Origin: Lingula anatina
Lineage: Eukaryota > Brachiopoda > Lingulata > Lingulida > Lingulidae
DNA: 64,000 nt
Direction: 5' to 3'
Assembly: GCF_001039355.2 (NCBI RefSeq)
Contig: NW_019775258.1
Coordinates: 154,616-218,615, forward strand
Position numbers and translations under genes: made by a program. Positions 28,701 through 38,626 of the stretch are shown piece by piece. The notes beneath the pieces were generated by a model that saw only the letters and a program-made list of their open reading frames with translations, was not told the DNA's origin and searched no databases. Positions within the stretch are counted from its first letter, which is position 1; each line of letters opens with the position of its first letter.

Positions 28701-31231
28701 CTATACCACCTGTGTGATAACAGTACTTAAAATGCCCCACGAATTGTCCCCGTAATTGTCTACGCTACTGCTTATTTTAAGTGTTAAAGAGTGCGACAGG
28801 TGTCTTGTCGCACTTAGCACACACACCACCTGCCTGCAGCATGATCTACTGTGCGCAGAGGATGAAGTATTGCAAATTGAGGGTTAATTCATTCAATGCT
28901 GAGCACCCTGAGGTTCTGAGGACACTAGACACTCACTTCTCATACTGGATAGTAGAGAGTCATACTTTTTAGTGTACTATGAAACTAAGGGTGTTGCTCA
29001 GGGAAAAACTTTTTTCTACTCATATTCTTATATGCCTTAAATTCGTACATTTTTTGTCTTCCGACTGACTAAACACACCTAGAATATGAAATTTAAAATT
29101 CTTGATTTATTTATCACTCATTTGATTCAAATGTATCAGGCTAAGGCTAGCTGGGAATGAGCTGTTTGGAAATAAATGAGTCGAAAAAAAAATAATGACC
29201 ACATTGGTCAGGTTTACATTATATTTATCAAGTTATCAACAATTAAGAACTTAACATTGAATCATTTTTAATGAGTTAGTGGAATGAAAAATACAACATA
29301 CAAATTTACATGAGGTCATTTTAAGTTCTAATATTCTATATTAGGTTTCAAACTCATCAAGTGCTGAGAAATTTTGATCAAATTTTCAAAGATTTATTTT
29401 CAGCTGAGTGAAGGGCTACATATATTTCCTTATATCTTCATTTCACATAAAAATTCTCTTTTTTTTTTCAGAGGGGTACCATTTTCCTAGTCTTAAATGA
29501 TGCAACTTGTTTTTGGGATAATAATAATCACAGGTTATCTAAAAGAGATTAACAAAACAATTAACAAAAGCCTCCTTAAATCAAAAATTGTTCTTTTATT
29601 TTATTTTATTTTTATTATTTTTTTTATGTAACTCATCACTGAACTTCTAATTAGGATTACTCTTTTTATTTGGGTGCATGACATGACATTTCATGTAAGT
29701 CAAGTTTGAACAAATTAAATATTTACAAGGTAGACTGAAATTGTTTCACACCCCTTATTGTTTTCTTTCAGAGTATTTAACCAAGCACAGAAGGGGGCAC
29801 CTTAGGACTTCATCTGTCATCTGTCAGTATAACGGACCTACTGCAACAGTGTAAAACAATTTCAGGCAATATGAAATATGGACTAAGATACTTGAAAGGA
29901 CTACACTGAATCAATTAAAAGAAGCAGGTGCATCAAGGCATGTTCAAGTGGAAGACATCTGCCTGATTTGACACAATCCACTTATCTCACCTATATGCAC
30001 CGACTTGACATATCAGTTCTAACATATCACAGACTCAAGATATTCAATTTTCTTTCTTTTTTATCTTTTGAGATGCCTTAGGGTAATAGAATATGTTCAC
30101 AATTTTACCTTTCTTATGACAACTAATGTCTGAAAAATAACATATCTTCATTTTCATTCAAATTGGATGTTGATATGGTTTAAAAAGTCTTATTGTTTTA
30201 AAATTTACATAAAATAAAAAAAAAACAGCTTGGCAATTTTTCTTTTAACAAATTAATGTAAAACAGGATCATCAGCTTACCTTGAGGTAGGAATTACACA
30301 GCTTATTTCCAACCATAAAAAGATTCTTAGCTTGTACGACTGGAAAAGAGAGAAAATTCCACATATTAAAATAATGCACTTTTTTATTCTTTCATATTTT
30401 ACAACATACCATTGGCAAAAATCCATCATTCTACACGCTGACTGCCACAACATTAATATATAAGTGATCTATAGTGATAAGTTAATCATAAGAGAAAACT
30501 GTACAAACAAAAGGACAAAAACCTCCTCTTTCAAAATCACTATAAATACTTATACACTATGAAATACTATTAAAATCCATTAAACCTGCAAATAAGAACT
30601 GAAAATGGTGGTATTATAAATTACCTCAGCAAGTTAAAAACAAAATAAAGATTTTTAAATTGGTAACTAGAAAGTTCATAAGCTTGTTTGGACAAACTCT
30701 GATGATGGTTTACTAGTACATTTGATTTAATATGTCTGTAATACAATAAATAATCAAAATTATAATGTGCATAACTTTCTTTACGGTACTTCAGTTCAAC
30801 AATATCCTCTTGTTAACTTACCATGTATAGTCAGGAGACCACAATTCATGTACACTGACAACTTTACTTTTCCTGCAAAAGAGAATAAGGAAAATATAGT
30901 TTCTAAATGACTGAGATATTTCAAGGTAAAGGTTCAGTAAAAATATGACCTACAGTAGATGAAAAGAAAATGGACCACAATCTTAGGAAATGACATAAAT
31001 TGTTTTAAAAGCATAAACGATACATTTTTAGTTTGTTGTCCTTTTAATAATTCTTTACAAAAATCCAGTAATCTGAATTTTGGGAGACTTTTCTCTCAAC
31101 AATAAAATTTACTTAACCAGGAACTAACCTTTATAAAGTTGATAAACTGGCTGGTTTTCTTTCCCAGACCAAACCATATCTCTCTCCACAAGCTCCAAGT
31201 AGGGACGTTCTATTTCATCTACTTGATACAT
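7224..31231 (-). CDS. RGS3-like: RGS3-like C2-PDZ-DH-PH protein (RhoGEF family), complete, 22 coding exons
   Basis: I assembled this gene by eye from GT/AG splice sites. Coding exons, 5' to 3' on the minus strand: 31129-31231, 30822-30872, 30281-30339, 27968-28062, 17010-17078, 15537-15591, 14977-15070, 14325-14380, 13547-13628, 13054-13159, 11711-12764, 11148-11318, 10635-10754, 10183-10290, 9850-9912, 9551-9644, 8898-9079, 8540-8620, 8239-8365, 7873-8006, 7592-7682, 7224-7291. They sum to 3,063 nt, keep phase at every junction, and give 1,020 residues. Domains: C2 about 36-166, PDZ 195-268, disordered linker 269-608, DH 609-793 plus its last helix near 835-850, PH 855-968, tail 969-1020. 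The C2 motifs GCMSFG, GWYFLL and GRQKHLK and the PDZ motifs GFGFT and CPVRV resemble vertebrate long RGS3 as I remember it, but there is no RGS domain. The likely role is a cytoplasmic or membrane-cortex scaffold or Rho-family exchange factor. DH and PH assignments are strong; catalytic activity is doubtful (see the DH entry). Confidence 0.9.
7763..7862. repeat. (CA)n microsatellite
   Basis: About 100 bases of CA with a few breaks, in the intron between exons 20 and 21 of the RGS3-like gene. Confidence 0.9.
7873..9079 (-). CDS. Exons 17-20 of the RGS3-like gene: Ser-rich insert, last DH helix and PH domain
   Basis: Exon 8898-9079 carries a Ser/Thr/Asn-rich insert (TSTPNSSSTSSRSN) and then QQVLDIQNRL, which matches the last DH helix that leads into the PH domain, so the insert interrupts the DH-PH junction. 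Exons 8540-8620, 8239-8365 and 7873-8006 encode the PH domain: RHLIHTGQLLKVEGRKW (first strands), LYALLFSDLLLLT (the typical FLFxDLLLLT strand), PILFKAVTDI, AEFVFKLL, and the closing helix EKQEWKTLLDQQLEVF with the conserved Trp. For exon 20 I chose the acceptor at 8007-8008 because the alternative a few bases upstream puts stops in frame. Confidence 0.87.
8824..8888. repeat. (CA)n-(GA)n compound microsatellite
   Basis: A short CA run then about 28 GA units. It ends 9 bases from the donor of exon 17 (8898), so on the transcript it forms a CU-rich tract just after the 5' splice site. Confidence 0.9.
9551..11318 (-). CDS. Exons 12-16 of the RGS3-like gene: DH (RhoGEF) domain
   Basis: Exons 11148-11318, 10635-10754, 10183-10290, 9850-9912 and 9551-9644 encode residues 609-793. 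The Dbl-homology pattern is clear: first conserved region AIQKLIACEEIF, then MFQNVEKIVAISQYLVNQL, then IYHNKISVVSESYETYCKGLP, LLKQLSANQEFAKFI, and the third conserved region LLSFLHYPPEHLRQLLILLQSIL followed by THL-like TPLEHHDQAQL. In active DH domains the third region usually reads SFLLKPxQRxxRYPLLL. Here the Lys is Tyr, Gln-Arg is Glu-His, and Arg-Tyr is Gln-Leu. The first-region Glu is kept. I am sure of the DH fold and doubtful of exchange activity; a scaffold or GTPase-sensing role is possible. Confidence 0.85.
10354..10460. mobile_element. Small inverted-repeat element with CACCCTGAGTTTCAGAG ends
   Basis: Left end caccctgagtttcagagg, right end cctcacagtttcagggtg. It sits in the intron between DH exons 13 and 14 of the RGS3-like gene. 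Related sequences occur at 22242-22395 and 24174-24327, with fragments near 28901 and 54771. Confidence 0.55.
10821..10889. repeat. (CA)n-(GA)n compound microsatellite
   Basis: CA run then GA run, upstream of exon 13 on the minus strand, in the intron between exons 12 and 13. Confidence 0.9.
11711..12764 (-). CDS. Exon 11 of the RGS3-like gene: long low-complexity linker
   Basis: This 1,054 nt exon is by far the largest and codes residues 257-608 in one open frame. After the PDZ end it is hydrophilic, rich in Gln, Asn, Ser, Lys, Arg and His, with clusters such as QDVQGRQ and HSQNNHHNHPQHQQ, and is probably disordered. Two internal duplications are visible: KPGGILKN and KPGGILRN about 20 residues apart, and QGYGVIYELHGF and QGFKVYYDFLGF flanking them. 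These repeated short motifs are the best candidates for binding sites in the linker. Several RxxS runs (RRSNSQRSPSKRNS) could be kinase sites. The donor is CAG|GTAATA. Confidence 0.88.
12731..13628 (-). CDS. Exons 9-11 (part) of the RGS3-like gene: PDZ domain
   Basis: Exons 13547-13628 and 13054-13159 and the first codons of 11711-12764 encode one PDZ domain at residues 195-268. The carboxylate-binding loop is GFGF (residues 203-206) in RRGERGFGFTVVG; the second strand region reads CPVRVGRVEQ; the helix-turn is GLRTGDYIVQIN with the usual G-D-x-I-x-x-(I/V)-N pattern; the second helix is TAESVVRLVR; the last strand is NQIIVDVQR. In the second helix the position that often carries His in class I domains falls at Ser/Thr, so ligand class cannot be read safely. 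PDZ domains normally bind C-terminal peptides of membrane proteins. Confidence 0.9.
13642..13692. repeat. (AAAT)n microsatellite
   Basis: About 12 AAAT units that end only 11 bases upstream of the PDZ exon acceptor; on the transcript this is a UUUA tract, which may serve as the pyrimidine-rich region for that acceptor. Confidence 0.9.
14325..14380 (-). CDS. Exon 8 of the RGS3-like gene: C2-PDZ linker
   Basis: A 56 nt exon between a cag acceptor and a GTAAGT donor. It encodes a short linker (YQHIPKVHSDVLWMESLT) that joins the C2 tail to the first PDZ strand. Phase fits both neighbours (2 nt complete the Ala codon from exon 7; it ends at a codon boundary). No other open frame at this place fits both sides. 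Confidence 0.75.
14977..30872 (-). CDS. Exons 2-7 of the RGS3-like gene: C2 domain
   Basis: Exons 30822-30872, 30281-30339, 27968-28062, 17010-17078, 15537-15591 and 14977-15070 encode one C2 domain. Visible strands and motifs, in order: GKVKLSVY, LLTIHVVQAKNL, SYLKLCLVPD, KTKIIRGTNNPKYDQRFSF, LILSVWHRR, GCMSFGIK, GWYFLLSEE, GRQKHLKF. The NP-Y-(N/D)-(E/Q)-x-F-x-F strand and the final GWYxLL are standard C2 marks. The aspartates that bind calcium in PKC or synaptotagmin C2 domains are missing: the first loop is MVGNKLCN and the third-loop position is WHRRKTES instead of WDxDxxxxxD. I infer a calcium-independent C2, as in RGS3. The intron between 27968 and 17078 is about 10.9 kb, far longer than the others, and holds an assembly gap and a duplicated block. 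Confidence 0.88.
16127..16709. mobile_element. Palindromic element with GCCCCTATTTCACACAGACC termini
   Basis: The left end gcccctatttcacacagacc and the right end ggtctgtgtgaaataggggc are perfect inverted repeats, and the pairing goes on inside (ccacgaatcccacgaat / attagtgggattcgtgg). The first 167 bases are repeated directly from about 16296, so the element has a partial internal duplication. The centre is full of gaatcgtaa/ttcgtaga-like words. No coding capacity. It lies in an intron of the RGS3-like gene, between the C2 exons 5 and 6. Confidence 0.75.
17803..17909. repeat. (GT)n-(GA)n compound microsatellite
   Basis: Interrupted GT runs followed by GA. Explains the Val/Cys- and His/Thr-rich frames on both strands. 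Confidence 0.9.
18862..19522. other. Assembly gap (run of N)
   Basis: 661 N, with a run of C on the left and a run of A on the right. Frames that seem open across it are artefacts. It lies in intron 4 of the RGS3-like gene, so an alternative exon could be hidden there, but the coding phase across the intron needs none. Confidence 0.95.
20414..20561. repeat. Inverted repeat enclosing a hammerhead-like motif
   Basis: Arms of about 49 bases (20414-20462 and 20513-20561) pair almost fully (tagacttgtgaagtct... with ...cttcacaagtcta). The loop contains CTGATGA (20470-20476), a short hairpin (GTCTGC/GCAGAC) and AAAATATTGG. This arrangement recalls the CTGATGA-stem-GAAA core of hammerhead ribozymes found in Penelope-like retroelements, but the second core strand reads ACAAAA, not GAAA. 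Confidence 0.5.
22242..22395. mobile_element. Inverted-repeat element, same family as 10354-10460
   Basis: Begins accctgagtttcagagg and ends ctctgaaactcggggg. Both copies of the duplicated block carry it at the same place (second at 24174-24327), so it predates their divergence. Confidence 0.55.
23396..23609. mobile_element. 214 bp MITE-like insertion, absent from the sister copy
   Basis: Copy A of the duplicated block has 214 bases between two CCAA tetranucleotides (23392-23395 and 23610-23613); copy B has one CCAA at the matching place near 25329. The ends are imperfect inverted repeats (left ...TTTCCATAGATTAGATCGA, right reads ...TTCCCATAGATTTTAGATC on the other strand), and the inside is itself partly palindromic (ctccctggggg and actccccgccggg). 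It has no coding capacity. Target duplication is CCAA or part of it. Confidence 0.8.
25735..25795. repeat. (CA)n-(GA)n compound microsatellite
   Basis: CA run then about 21 GA units; same structure as at 8824 and 10821. Confidence 0.9.
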
Positions 31232-31309
31232 TTTGAAGCCTGGCTACCACTACTGTTGCAATGTCCTAGGCACTATGATAATATCACATCCTTCAGTAAT
31301 TCCACCTTT
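31129..31309 (-). CDS. Exon with start codon of the RGS3-like gene, plus 5' UTR
   Basis: The ATG is at 31231 (minus strand) in the context aaaATG. An in-frame TAG lies five codons upstream (TAG CCA GGC TTC AAA ATG), so this is the first usable Met. The 34 residues before the C2 domain are acidic and aromatic (begin MYQVDEIERP, end PVYQLYK) and have no signal peptide. An acceptor (ttgcag) just above 31309 suggests that 31232-31309 is 5' UTR in the same exon and that a further noncoding exon lies at higher coordinates, which I could not locate. The donor after 31129 is GTTAGT. Confidence 0.75.
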
Positions 31310-31558
31310 CTGCAACAAAACAGAAATAGATCACCTCTGAGAATCTATTATTCTGTTAGAGGAGAAACAATGGAATGGGTGTTTTTTATATAAATAAGAA
31401 TATTGCAAAAAATAAAAATAAAATAATAATAATGGCCTACCAACAAAGGAATCTAGATTTGTAATTTAAAAACATTAAAAAATATGTTTAATGGTGAAAA
31501 AGAAACTAAATGCGCAATAAAAGTGACTTTTGTCTGTCAAGTTAAAAAAGTTTTATAT

Positions 31559-31731
31559 CAGGCCCCTAATCCAGCAATTCCAAATGATTGGGTGAAAGTT
31601 CTTTTCTGAAAAAAGTGGACTTTTTACTATAAAAACTTCTTGTACCATGATCAAATTTTACCTAGATTGGACCTTTTCCTATTAAAAGGGGCAGTTCTTT
31701 TGAACCCCAACCCCTCCTGGCTACAGGCCTG
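31559..31731. repeat. Dispersed repeat (GGCC...TGGCTACAGGCC family), copy 1
   Basis: Shares with 36453-36624 the order: ggccc, cagcaattt, ttttctgaaaaa-gtggac, tcaaattttacctaga-tggacctttt, gttctttt/c-aaccccc, tggctacaggcc. No open frame. Confidence 0.6.
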
Positions 31732-34700
31732 TATATCTATGTAAAAGAATTATATTCTATATGCTACATAAAAAAATAGTGTCTCAAGTTTGTTGAGCCT
31801 GGAAAACAGGCGGACCACTACAATTTCTCATAGCCTAATTATTTCTTCACATCAACAGCTATTGATTTCAAAAGTAAGACAGGATTTACCTCTTACATTC
31901 ACCAGTTATTGACTACTGCTGTTAAGTAAATACTTAATCCAGTCTGCAGCATTCACTAATGACCAGATCATCCTGGTTCAGTCAACAAAGATGACCACTA
32001 AGTCCAGTCGGGACAGTTTATTATGGACAACTGGCTTAAGCCATGTGCCGACTTTGACCAGTCTAACCATGTTGTGAGAAGCATTCACAAATATTATGTA
32101 AACAGACATATTATGTTAGAGAAAAGTTAATCTTACGCAAAAATAAACAAAGACATGAGCAAAGATCGGTCAATAAATAGACAGTTCAGTCTTCATTATT
32201 CATGATAGATCATAAGTGAATTATAAGACTTATTGAAGAAAATCAAATTTTCATGATTTATCCCTTGGCATGTGCTCTCTCTCTCTCTCTCTCTCAACAG
32301 GGTTATATGTATAATTATTAAAAAAAAAAAACAGAACTTCTATGCAAATTGACCACAGAAGTAAGAGATAACCCAAGGCTTTTAGGCAGAGAGACAAGAA
32401 AATCAACTTACTGTCCTTACTGGTATGTAAACCTTTCTTGACAGATTGGATATTTCAGTGTACATGCACACAGTCTTTGATGCTGAGCATTGCACATGTG
32501 ATCAAAATATGGTTATATTAAATGATTTCAGTCAGAACTAACACAAGTTTTTACCTTAAACTGAACAGGTAGTTGATAAATGATGATATGCTACCTGTAT
32601 ATTGTTCTAAGCACCTGGCCAGGAATATGCAGGTGTCAATGATCGTCACTGTACAACTTTATATTTAGCACACTGCAGGGAATATATAATATACTTTGAA
32701 TGAAAATGTGACTGATTAAACCTAATGAAGAAAAATCTAAAGAAACATAATTTTGACAATAAATAAAAATTTATATACCTGATAATTTACATGATATCTC
32801 TGATACAAAAAGAAAAATATACTTAACTTACAGAAAAAATATTTTGAGTTGCTCAAGATACTTAAATACTGGAAAAACAACATACCAGTCAAGTGAAACA
32901 GAGTAGATGCTATCATCTATAAGAACAGAATAAATTAAAGGTTCATAAATTGACACCTTTATTTCCTGTTTGGCCAGTATTAACTGATTTCAGTGTTCTA
33001 TCTAATTACCTGTAATCACCTGTGATCAACCCTACTGTTAATTGGCAGGAGGAAAGTAATGAGCTCTTTTTACATTGTGAACACCAATGCCAAACAATTA
33101 CAGTGATCAAATACTACGTAACCCTTGTGGTCCATTTTTCTAAACTTCAAGATAAAAATTAAATCTACACTCACAGTGTATTTTCAAAGGGTATTAACCC
33201 TTAATGTTGTATATATTTAATTTAAAGGATATCTCAAGTACAATAGCAGTAGCAACCATTTACCTGTATGTAGAGAGGGCAACTTGAAATTCCATCAACG
33301 TGAAAAAGTTTCATACAAAAAAGAATGTGACAAAATTGGATCAGCCGAAAAAAAAAAAAAAACTTCAGCATTATCTTGGTTCCCTGATTTGCTTGAACAT
33401 TCCCAGCTATCAATCCCCCAGTATCATTATTTGGCTAAATCTCATCAACCTCCAGGAGCCTTAACCATTCCTGCAGTGATGCAGTTTGTGAAACAAGACT
33501 AAACAGCAAGAGAGTGGCCAGGACATATTTCTTTACACAGTGCAAACATGGTATACTATCAAGATATCTTTCTATCAAAACATCATTCAGTGAGACTTAT
33601 CCCTCTATTAGACATTCCCTTTAAGCTCGTATTACTGCAATATGGTTACATTTTGAATTGGGTAATCCTGTGAAAAATTTCCCTGTTTCAACAAGGGAGG
33701 AACATAACTTGGGTGTCTGGTGCATTTCAGAGTTTGCAACAGATTCAATATACGCTGTACATAATATCAACGCTGTATCATAAAACTAATTTATGTGTCA
33801 AAATCTGGTACTGTCTTTTTTGCTTGAAAGATTTCTTTTTATGTATTTAAACTACAATGCCTATGAGAGTGCTTTAAGACTTACTAGACTTACTAGACTT
33901 ACTAGACTACAATGCACACCAGTCATTTTTTCCATCATCAATGTGTTAATATAGTAAAATAAAACTTCAAGAACATCATGACAGTAGATATTTATCCAAA
34001 TCATTGAACTCTTATGAATTTGAACTCCAAAATATCGGAATGAAAAGATAATATTGATGACTAAATATATATGGTTCATTATCAGATAAAAGAATGCAAA
34101 TAAGTTTGACATAAAATCATCCAAGATGCTTTTACTTTTAACTTATTCCTTAGGCTAGCTCTTTCTTGTTATCAAAAGTGTTAATTTTTTATTCAGAACA
34201 TCTTAAATAAGAATTGTATTACTTGTCTTTTAAAATTTCTTGTCACTAATTAACTAAGCCAAAAAAATAATTTAACAGTGAAGTTTCTTACCCTGCAAAA
34301 AAGAAATAATACTACATCACATCATGGAAATATATTTTATCGTATCTATGATATATTTCCATTATTAAATAAACTGTGCAAACATGAAAGTTCATGTGGT
34401 ACAAACCTTTCAAGGGTATCTTTTCCAGTTTAACACTGTGGCTAGAAGAATGGTGGAAGTCAGAGGTCCAAAATGTCTATAATATTCTGTGATACCAGCT
34501 TCCTGCACTACCAGTACCTGTCTTCCTCTCTTGTTGATGTGACAATGAACCTCCAGATTCAAATCTGCCGCTGCAGCTGTGACCAATCTAACTGAGCCCC
34601 TTACTACAGATGTCCCTCATATCTTTCACCATTAAGTCTCAAGCATAAAAGACACCATTTAACTCTTTTAATTTTCCTGCTTTATACTGTCAAATGAATT

Positions 34701-35547
34701 CAATATTTTTGGACTCGAGAGGAAAAAGATGACATAAAAAAGCCCCTTTGAAATATTTGTGACAGGTGTTTTTCACATCCCAGAGCTCTGTGGTTGAAGG
34801 TACAAGTTGAGTAAATAGAAGGCTGAATGGCCTGACAGCTGCCCAGCCGCTGAACAATGGGGGCTCAGTAGGATGGGGGCTAGCCACTGTGTCTGTAATC
34901 ACTACCTTTAAGTTACCTAATTAATACTCTGTGTAAATATTCTATAGTTTTGCAGGACTTGATTAATTCAGGTAGAGGAAATAAAGTTATTGCATGGAAA
35001 ATCAAGTTTTGAACTGCGTAAGATGAAAATTATAGAAATTCTGATTTAATAGTTTATTCATCAGATTCTATACAGACCAAAAGAGTTCAACTTATTTTGT
35101 TCTCTTTTAAGAGTGAACTGTAAACTTATTTAATAATGTATCTATTAATAACATAACTATGCTTGTAGTGTACCTTGTAAATTAAATCACTTAACTGTAG
35201 ATACTTGCTTTGTCAATGCAAAAATTGTTCTTCTTATATTAGTAATAGATATAATTTCCATTATCAAAGAAAAAATCTAAGTTATAGTATTTGAGACCTA
35301 TTGATCATGCTTTTTTTTTTTTTAATGTAGTAATTACAAAGGAAACATTGAGTGTGATTTAGTCTGTTTCACCCATTAACTCTTTAGACATAGACATGGG
35401 TCACTGGTTTAAATATAAGAAATGAGACCCCAGATTTAGCCATTTGGTCAACCCGCCTTACTTTTTTTTTTTAAAGTCATTTTTACTTTTTCACCAGATT
35501 AAAAGGTAGCCCTTTGTCAAAAGCACAACATGAACAGAGGTAAAAAG

Positions 35548-35715
35548 CAGGGGCGGATCCAGAGTTATTTTCTGACAGTCTTCCAAATTATCTTTGTTGA
35601 TCCATCTTCCATTTTTGACCGTCTTCCACCAGAAAAAGATAGATACCCGTCAATGTAAACTTGAAAATCTGACCGTCTTCTGGAAGACCCAGAAGACAGC
35701 CTAAATCCGCCCCTG
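35548..35715. mobile_element. hAT-like MITE with CAGGGGCGGATCCA end
   Basis: Left end CAGGGGCGGATCCAGA, right end TCCGCCCCTG on the same strand, so the termini are inverted repeats of the kind seen in hAT elements. The inside is palindromic with repeated gac(c/a)gtcttcc. Flanks share AAAAG, shorter than the 8 bp usual for hAT, so the superfamily is an inference. Confidence 0.65.
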
Positions 35716-36452
35716 AAAAGTAAGGTGCTTCACCCTTGGATGTACATATTTGAATGGCATGATGGACACCGAATGCTTTTTATCAAACTAAGTCCACAGC
35801 ATGTGGTCAACCACCCTGAGAAAGCTGGTTGTTTGTATTGCTTACACCATGGTAATATATATTTTAAATCACTTAAAACTGATTTCCTGCAGAAAAACAA
35901 CTTATGAATTTAACCTTTCAATGGCCAACTATGCCCCATTCACCCCTTAACTTTGGATGTCACCCCTTCACCTTCTCAAAGAAAACAGTATACTAGAGAG
36001 AAAGCAAGCAATTTTCTGAAACAATTTTTGTCCAACAATTTATTAAAGTAAAATTGTACGTACAAGTCTTCTTCATATTTGCCAAACAAAGTGAAGTTTT
36101 TTTTTCTTTCTTTTGCAGAATTTTTGGCATAGCCAAAGAAATGTTTGAAATATCTTAATGTTTGGTTTGTGCTGTCAAATTTTCAACAATGACACAAATC
36201 TCTTCACACTTTTTATCTCCAATTTCAGATTATGCCAATTGAATTGTGTACATTTACACCTGTATATCTTTTATTCTCACACCATTGATGTTTAATTAAG
36301 ATCTTTCCTCTTTCAGCATGACCTTATGAGGAAGTGCCACCCTTTTATCTGATTAAGTTATTTGCAAAAGTAACACAAAATTTAAAATCTAAGGTTAAAA
36401 TGCAGAACTGACTTCATTGGTGGTCATGCAGAACCCCTTTGGGAACCCCTTC

Positions 36453-36624
36453 AGGCCCATAGCCAGCAATTTCAGAGGGGGGGGGGGGGGGTCGTTTTCT
36501 GAAAAAGTGGACCTTTTACCAGAAAATCCCCAAGTACATAGGTCAAATTTTACCTAGAGTGGACCTTTTACCAGCAAAAAGGGTGGTTCTTTCAAACCCC
36601 CCGACCCCCCTGGCTACAGGCCCG
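36453..36624. repeat. Dispersed repeat, same family, copy 2
   Basis: Contains a run of 14 or more G near 36477-36491 and the same internal blocks as copy 1 at 31559. The ends are ggcccatagccag and ctggctacaggcc, which are inverted repeats, so it is probably a non-autonomous DNA element. Confidence 0.6.
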
Positions 36625-38417
36625 TCCTTTCACACCTTTTCCCATTTTTATTGTCTAAAAAGACTGCCTATATAATTATTTAAAGATATTCAATATTTCC
36701 AAAAAAACTTTTGATCTCTCCTTTCTTACTTCTTACCAGAGCCACATATTAGTTATGTACACTTTTATACAGCAGTCATTTATGTCATAAATATGCCAGA
36801 GACTTATCTGTGAAGATATTGTGAAAAATCAATCTGTGACCCTGGTACAGGCTACTCCTTTCTTGCCACTTATTTGTATTGGATTAATATTTTTGTTGTT
36901 GATTTTGTTTTGAAAAGTTTTTCAAATCTGAATGTATTTAATAAAGAAAATTCTATTGCAAATCAGAGACAAAATTTTGATAAGGACATGTAAAAGAAAA
37001 AAAAAAAAAAAGATTTTACTCCTATTCCTTGTTCTTTGCCCTGCCAGGCAGTCCCATATAAACTATTACTCTCCAGTAAAGCCTCTTAACCCTTATAGAC
37101 CCCAAAATTCAAACCAAAATACCTTCAAATACAACTGAAATTCACGGTATGCACCTCCCCTACCAGTAACACGTAACAGTGAGCCCAAACAATAACTGGT
37201 CTCTGTATTACAGATTAAATATATAAAGGACTCAATCTACCCCGTAATTGAACATATACTGGGTCCTTCGCTGACAGTCAATTATCAGCTTATCGCTGCC
37301 CTGAGGTAGCTACAGGTACTCTCCATTCCGACACTGGCCATAATAGAGACCTGCTCAAATCTATATATTATTCAACTGGAAAGACAGCGTATAACATGGA
37401 TAAGCTTACAAGGTTAAATAATAATGGTTTTTAGATCCACGGTTTTTCAGAATGGGATTAGCTAAATCCTGGCTTATCTGGCACTGTAAGGATATGACCT
37501 TTTCAATTTTCAAAAATTTAAACGGCCTCTTTTTAGAATCCCCCTACTGAACTACAATGCAATGTTTCATTGATATGTTTCTTTTACTCCTTAATGAGGC
37601 AATGATTAACTTGCATAACAAGCTGCTGGAGCTAATGGACTCTAAAAGTGCATCTTGAGGAGAAGGAACACAAACATATGCACCTCTCCCCTTTACCCAA
37701 AACTTCTCTCAAGGGGGATCAAAAAAATTTTGCAGTGAAATGCCACATTTTTTTTCTAAAGTTTTGGGTTTTTTATTCCTTAAGAAAAAATCAATTATTT
37801 GTGGTAAAATAGCATAGCTTGTATAGTAAACTAAATATCACTCGACCAAAAACTGGCAGTTCCAAGTATGCCTGACCACAAAGATCCCGCAGAAGTCCAT
37901 TAATTGTCAAACATAGAAGCCGTTAGTTTCTTTTTACTCTTTATTTGTTGATTTAATGAGCTTAATTGACAAGCAGTTTATCATTAGCATAGGTTCATTT
38001 CATAATTTGAATCAAAAATTTTGTCTCAGCCAAGTTTGCTTTACTCTTTTTAACCAACTAGATGCCTTTTCAACTTTGCAAGAGTGCCTAATGAAGCACT
38101 GGCCCACAATAAACATCTAGTTGAACTAACCCCACTGTGAGTAAAAATCATTCTCAAGACAGTCACTATTTACTCTCGGGTTATTACATTAGTTTTTTAA
38201 AGTAAAAAGATAAGCAGTACGTTGGCTACCAAAGATAGATATCAGTCTTGGTTGACTGATTTTTGGTTTGAGTTTTCATGTGAAATACGTCCATGTCTTG
38301 TAAAAGATTGTAAGAATATTTCTTGTGTTGAACTGAGGCTTTGAGAGTAAAAATCACAAAATAATCATGTTTTAATGAAAATGAAAATATCAGAAAAGTA
38401 GTTTGTTAAAAAAAGTA

Positions 38418-38423
38418 TTTTAT
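38418..38423 (-). promoter_or_regulatory. Candidate poly(A) signal of the OST3/OST6 gene
   Basis: AATAAA on the minus strand, about 204 nt after the TAA at 38627. It is the first exact hexamer I see downstream of the stop. AT-rich DNA gives such hexamers by chance, so only transcript ends can confirm it. Confidence 0.4.
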
Positions 38424-38626
38424 TAGTTACAGAAATCAGTTTTTAGTTGACTGCACTGTGACAAATCTTCCTCGAATATCTAGGAATCTCACCCGTACAA
38501 ATATTATTAAATGTGGGAAAGCCATTGTTCAACTGTGAGATGTGCAATCAAATTTTCATCACTTTTGTAATTTCAACAGTCATCTTTTCTTGCTTGGACT
38601 TTAAATAGATGTTTCTGTGAATGCCA

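Larger units (their letters stand above)
31310..38417. other. Intergenic or 5' noncoding stretch between the RGS3-like and OST3/OST6 genes
   Basis: This should contain the upstream noncoding exon and promoter of the RGS3-like gene and the end of the OST3/OST6 transcript. I see no open exon-like frame. A CT microsatellite lies at 32278-32295, a 9 bp tandem (gacttacta) at 33878-33910, and dispersed repeats at 31559, 35548 and 36453. Confidence 0.55.

Noticed and set aside
33878-33910. CRISPR-like short tandem (9 bp unit)
   Set aside because: No spacers; a plain microsatellite in an animal genome.
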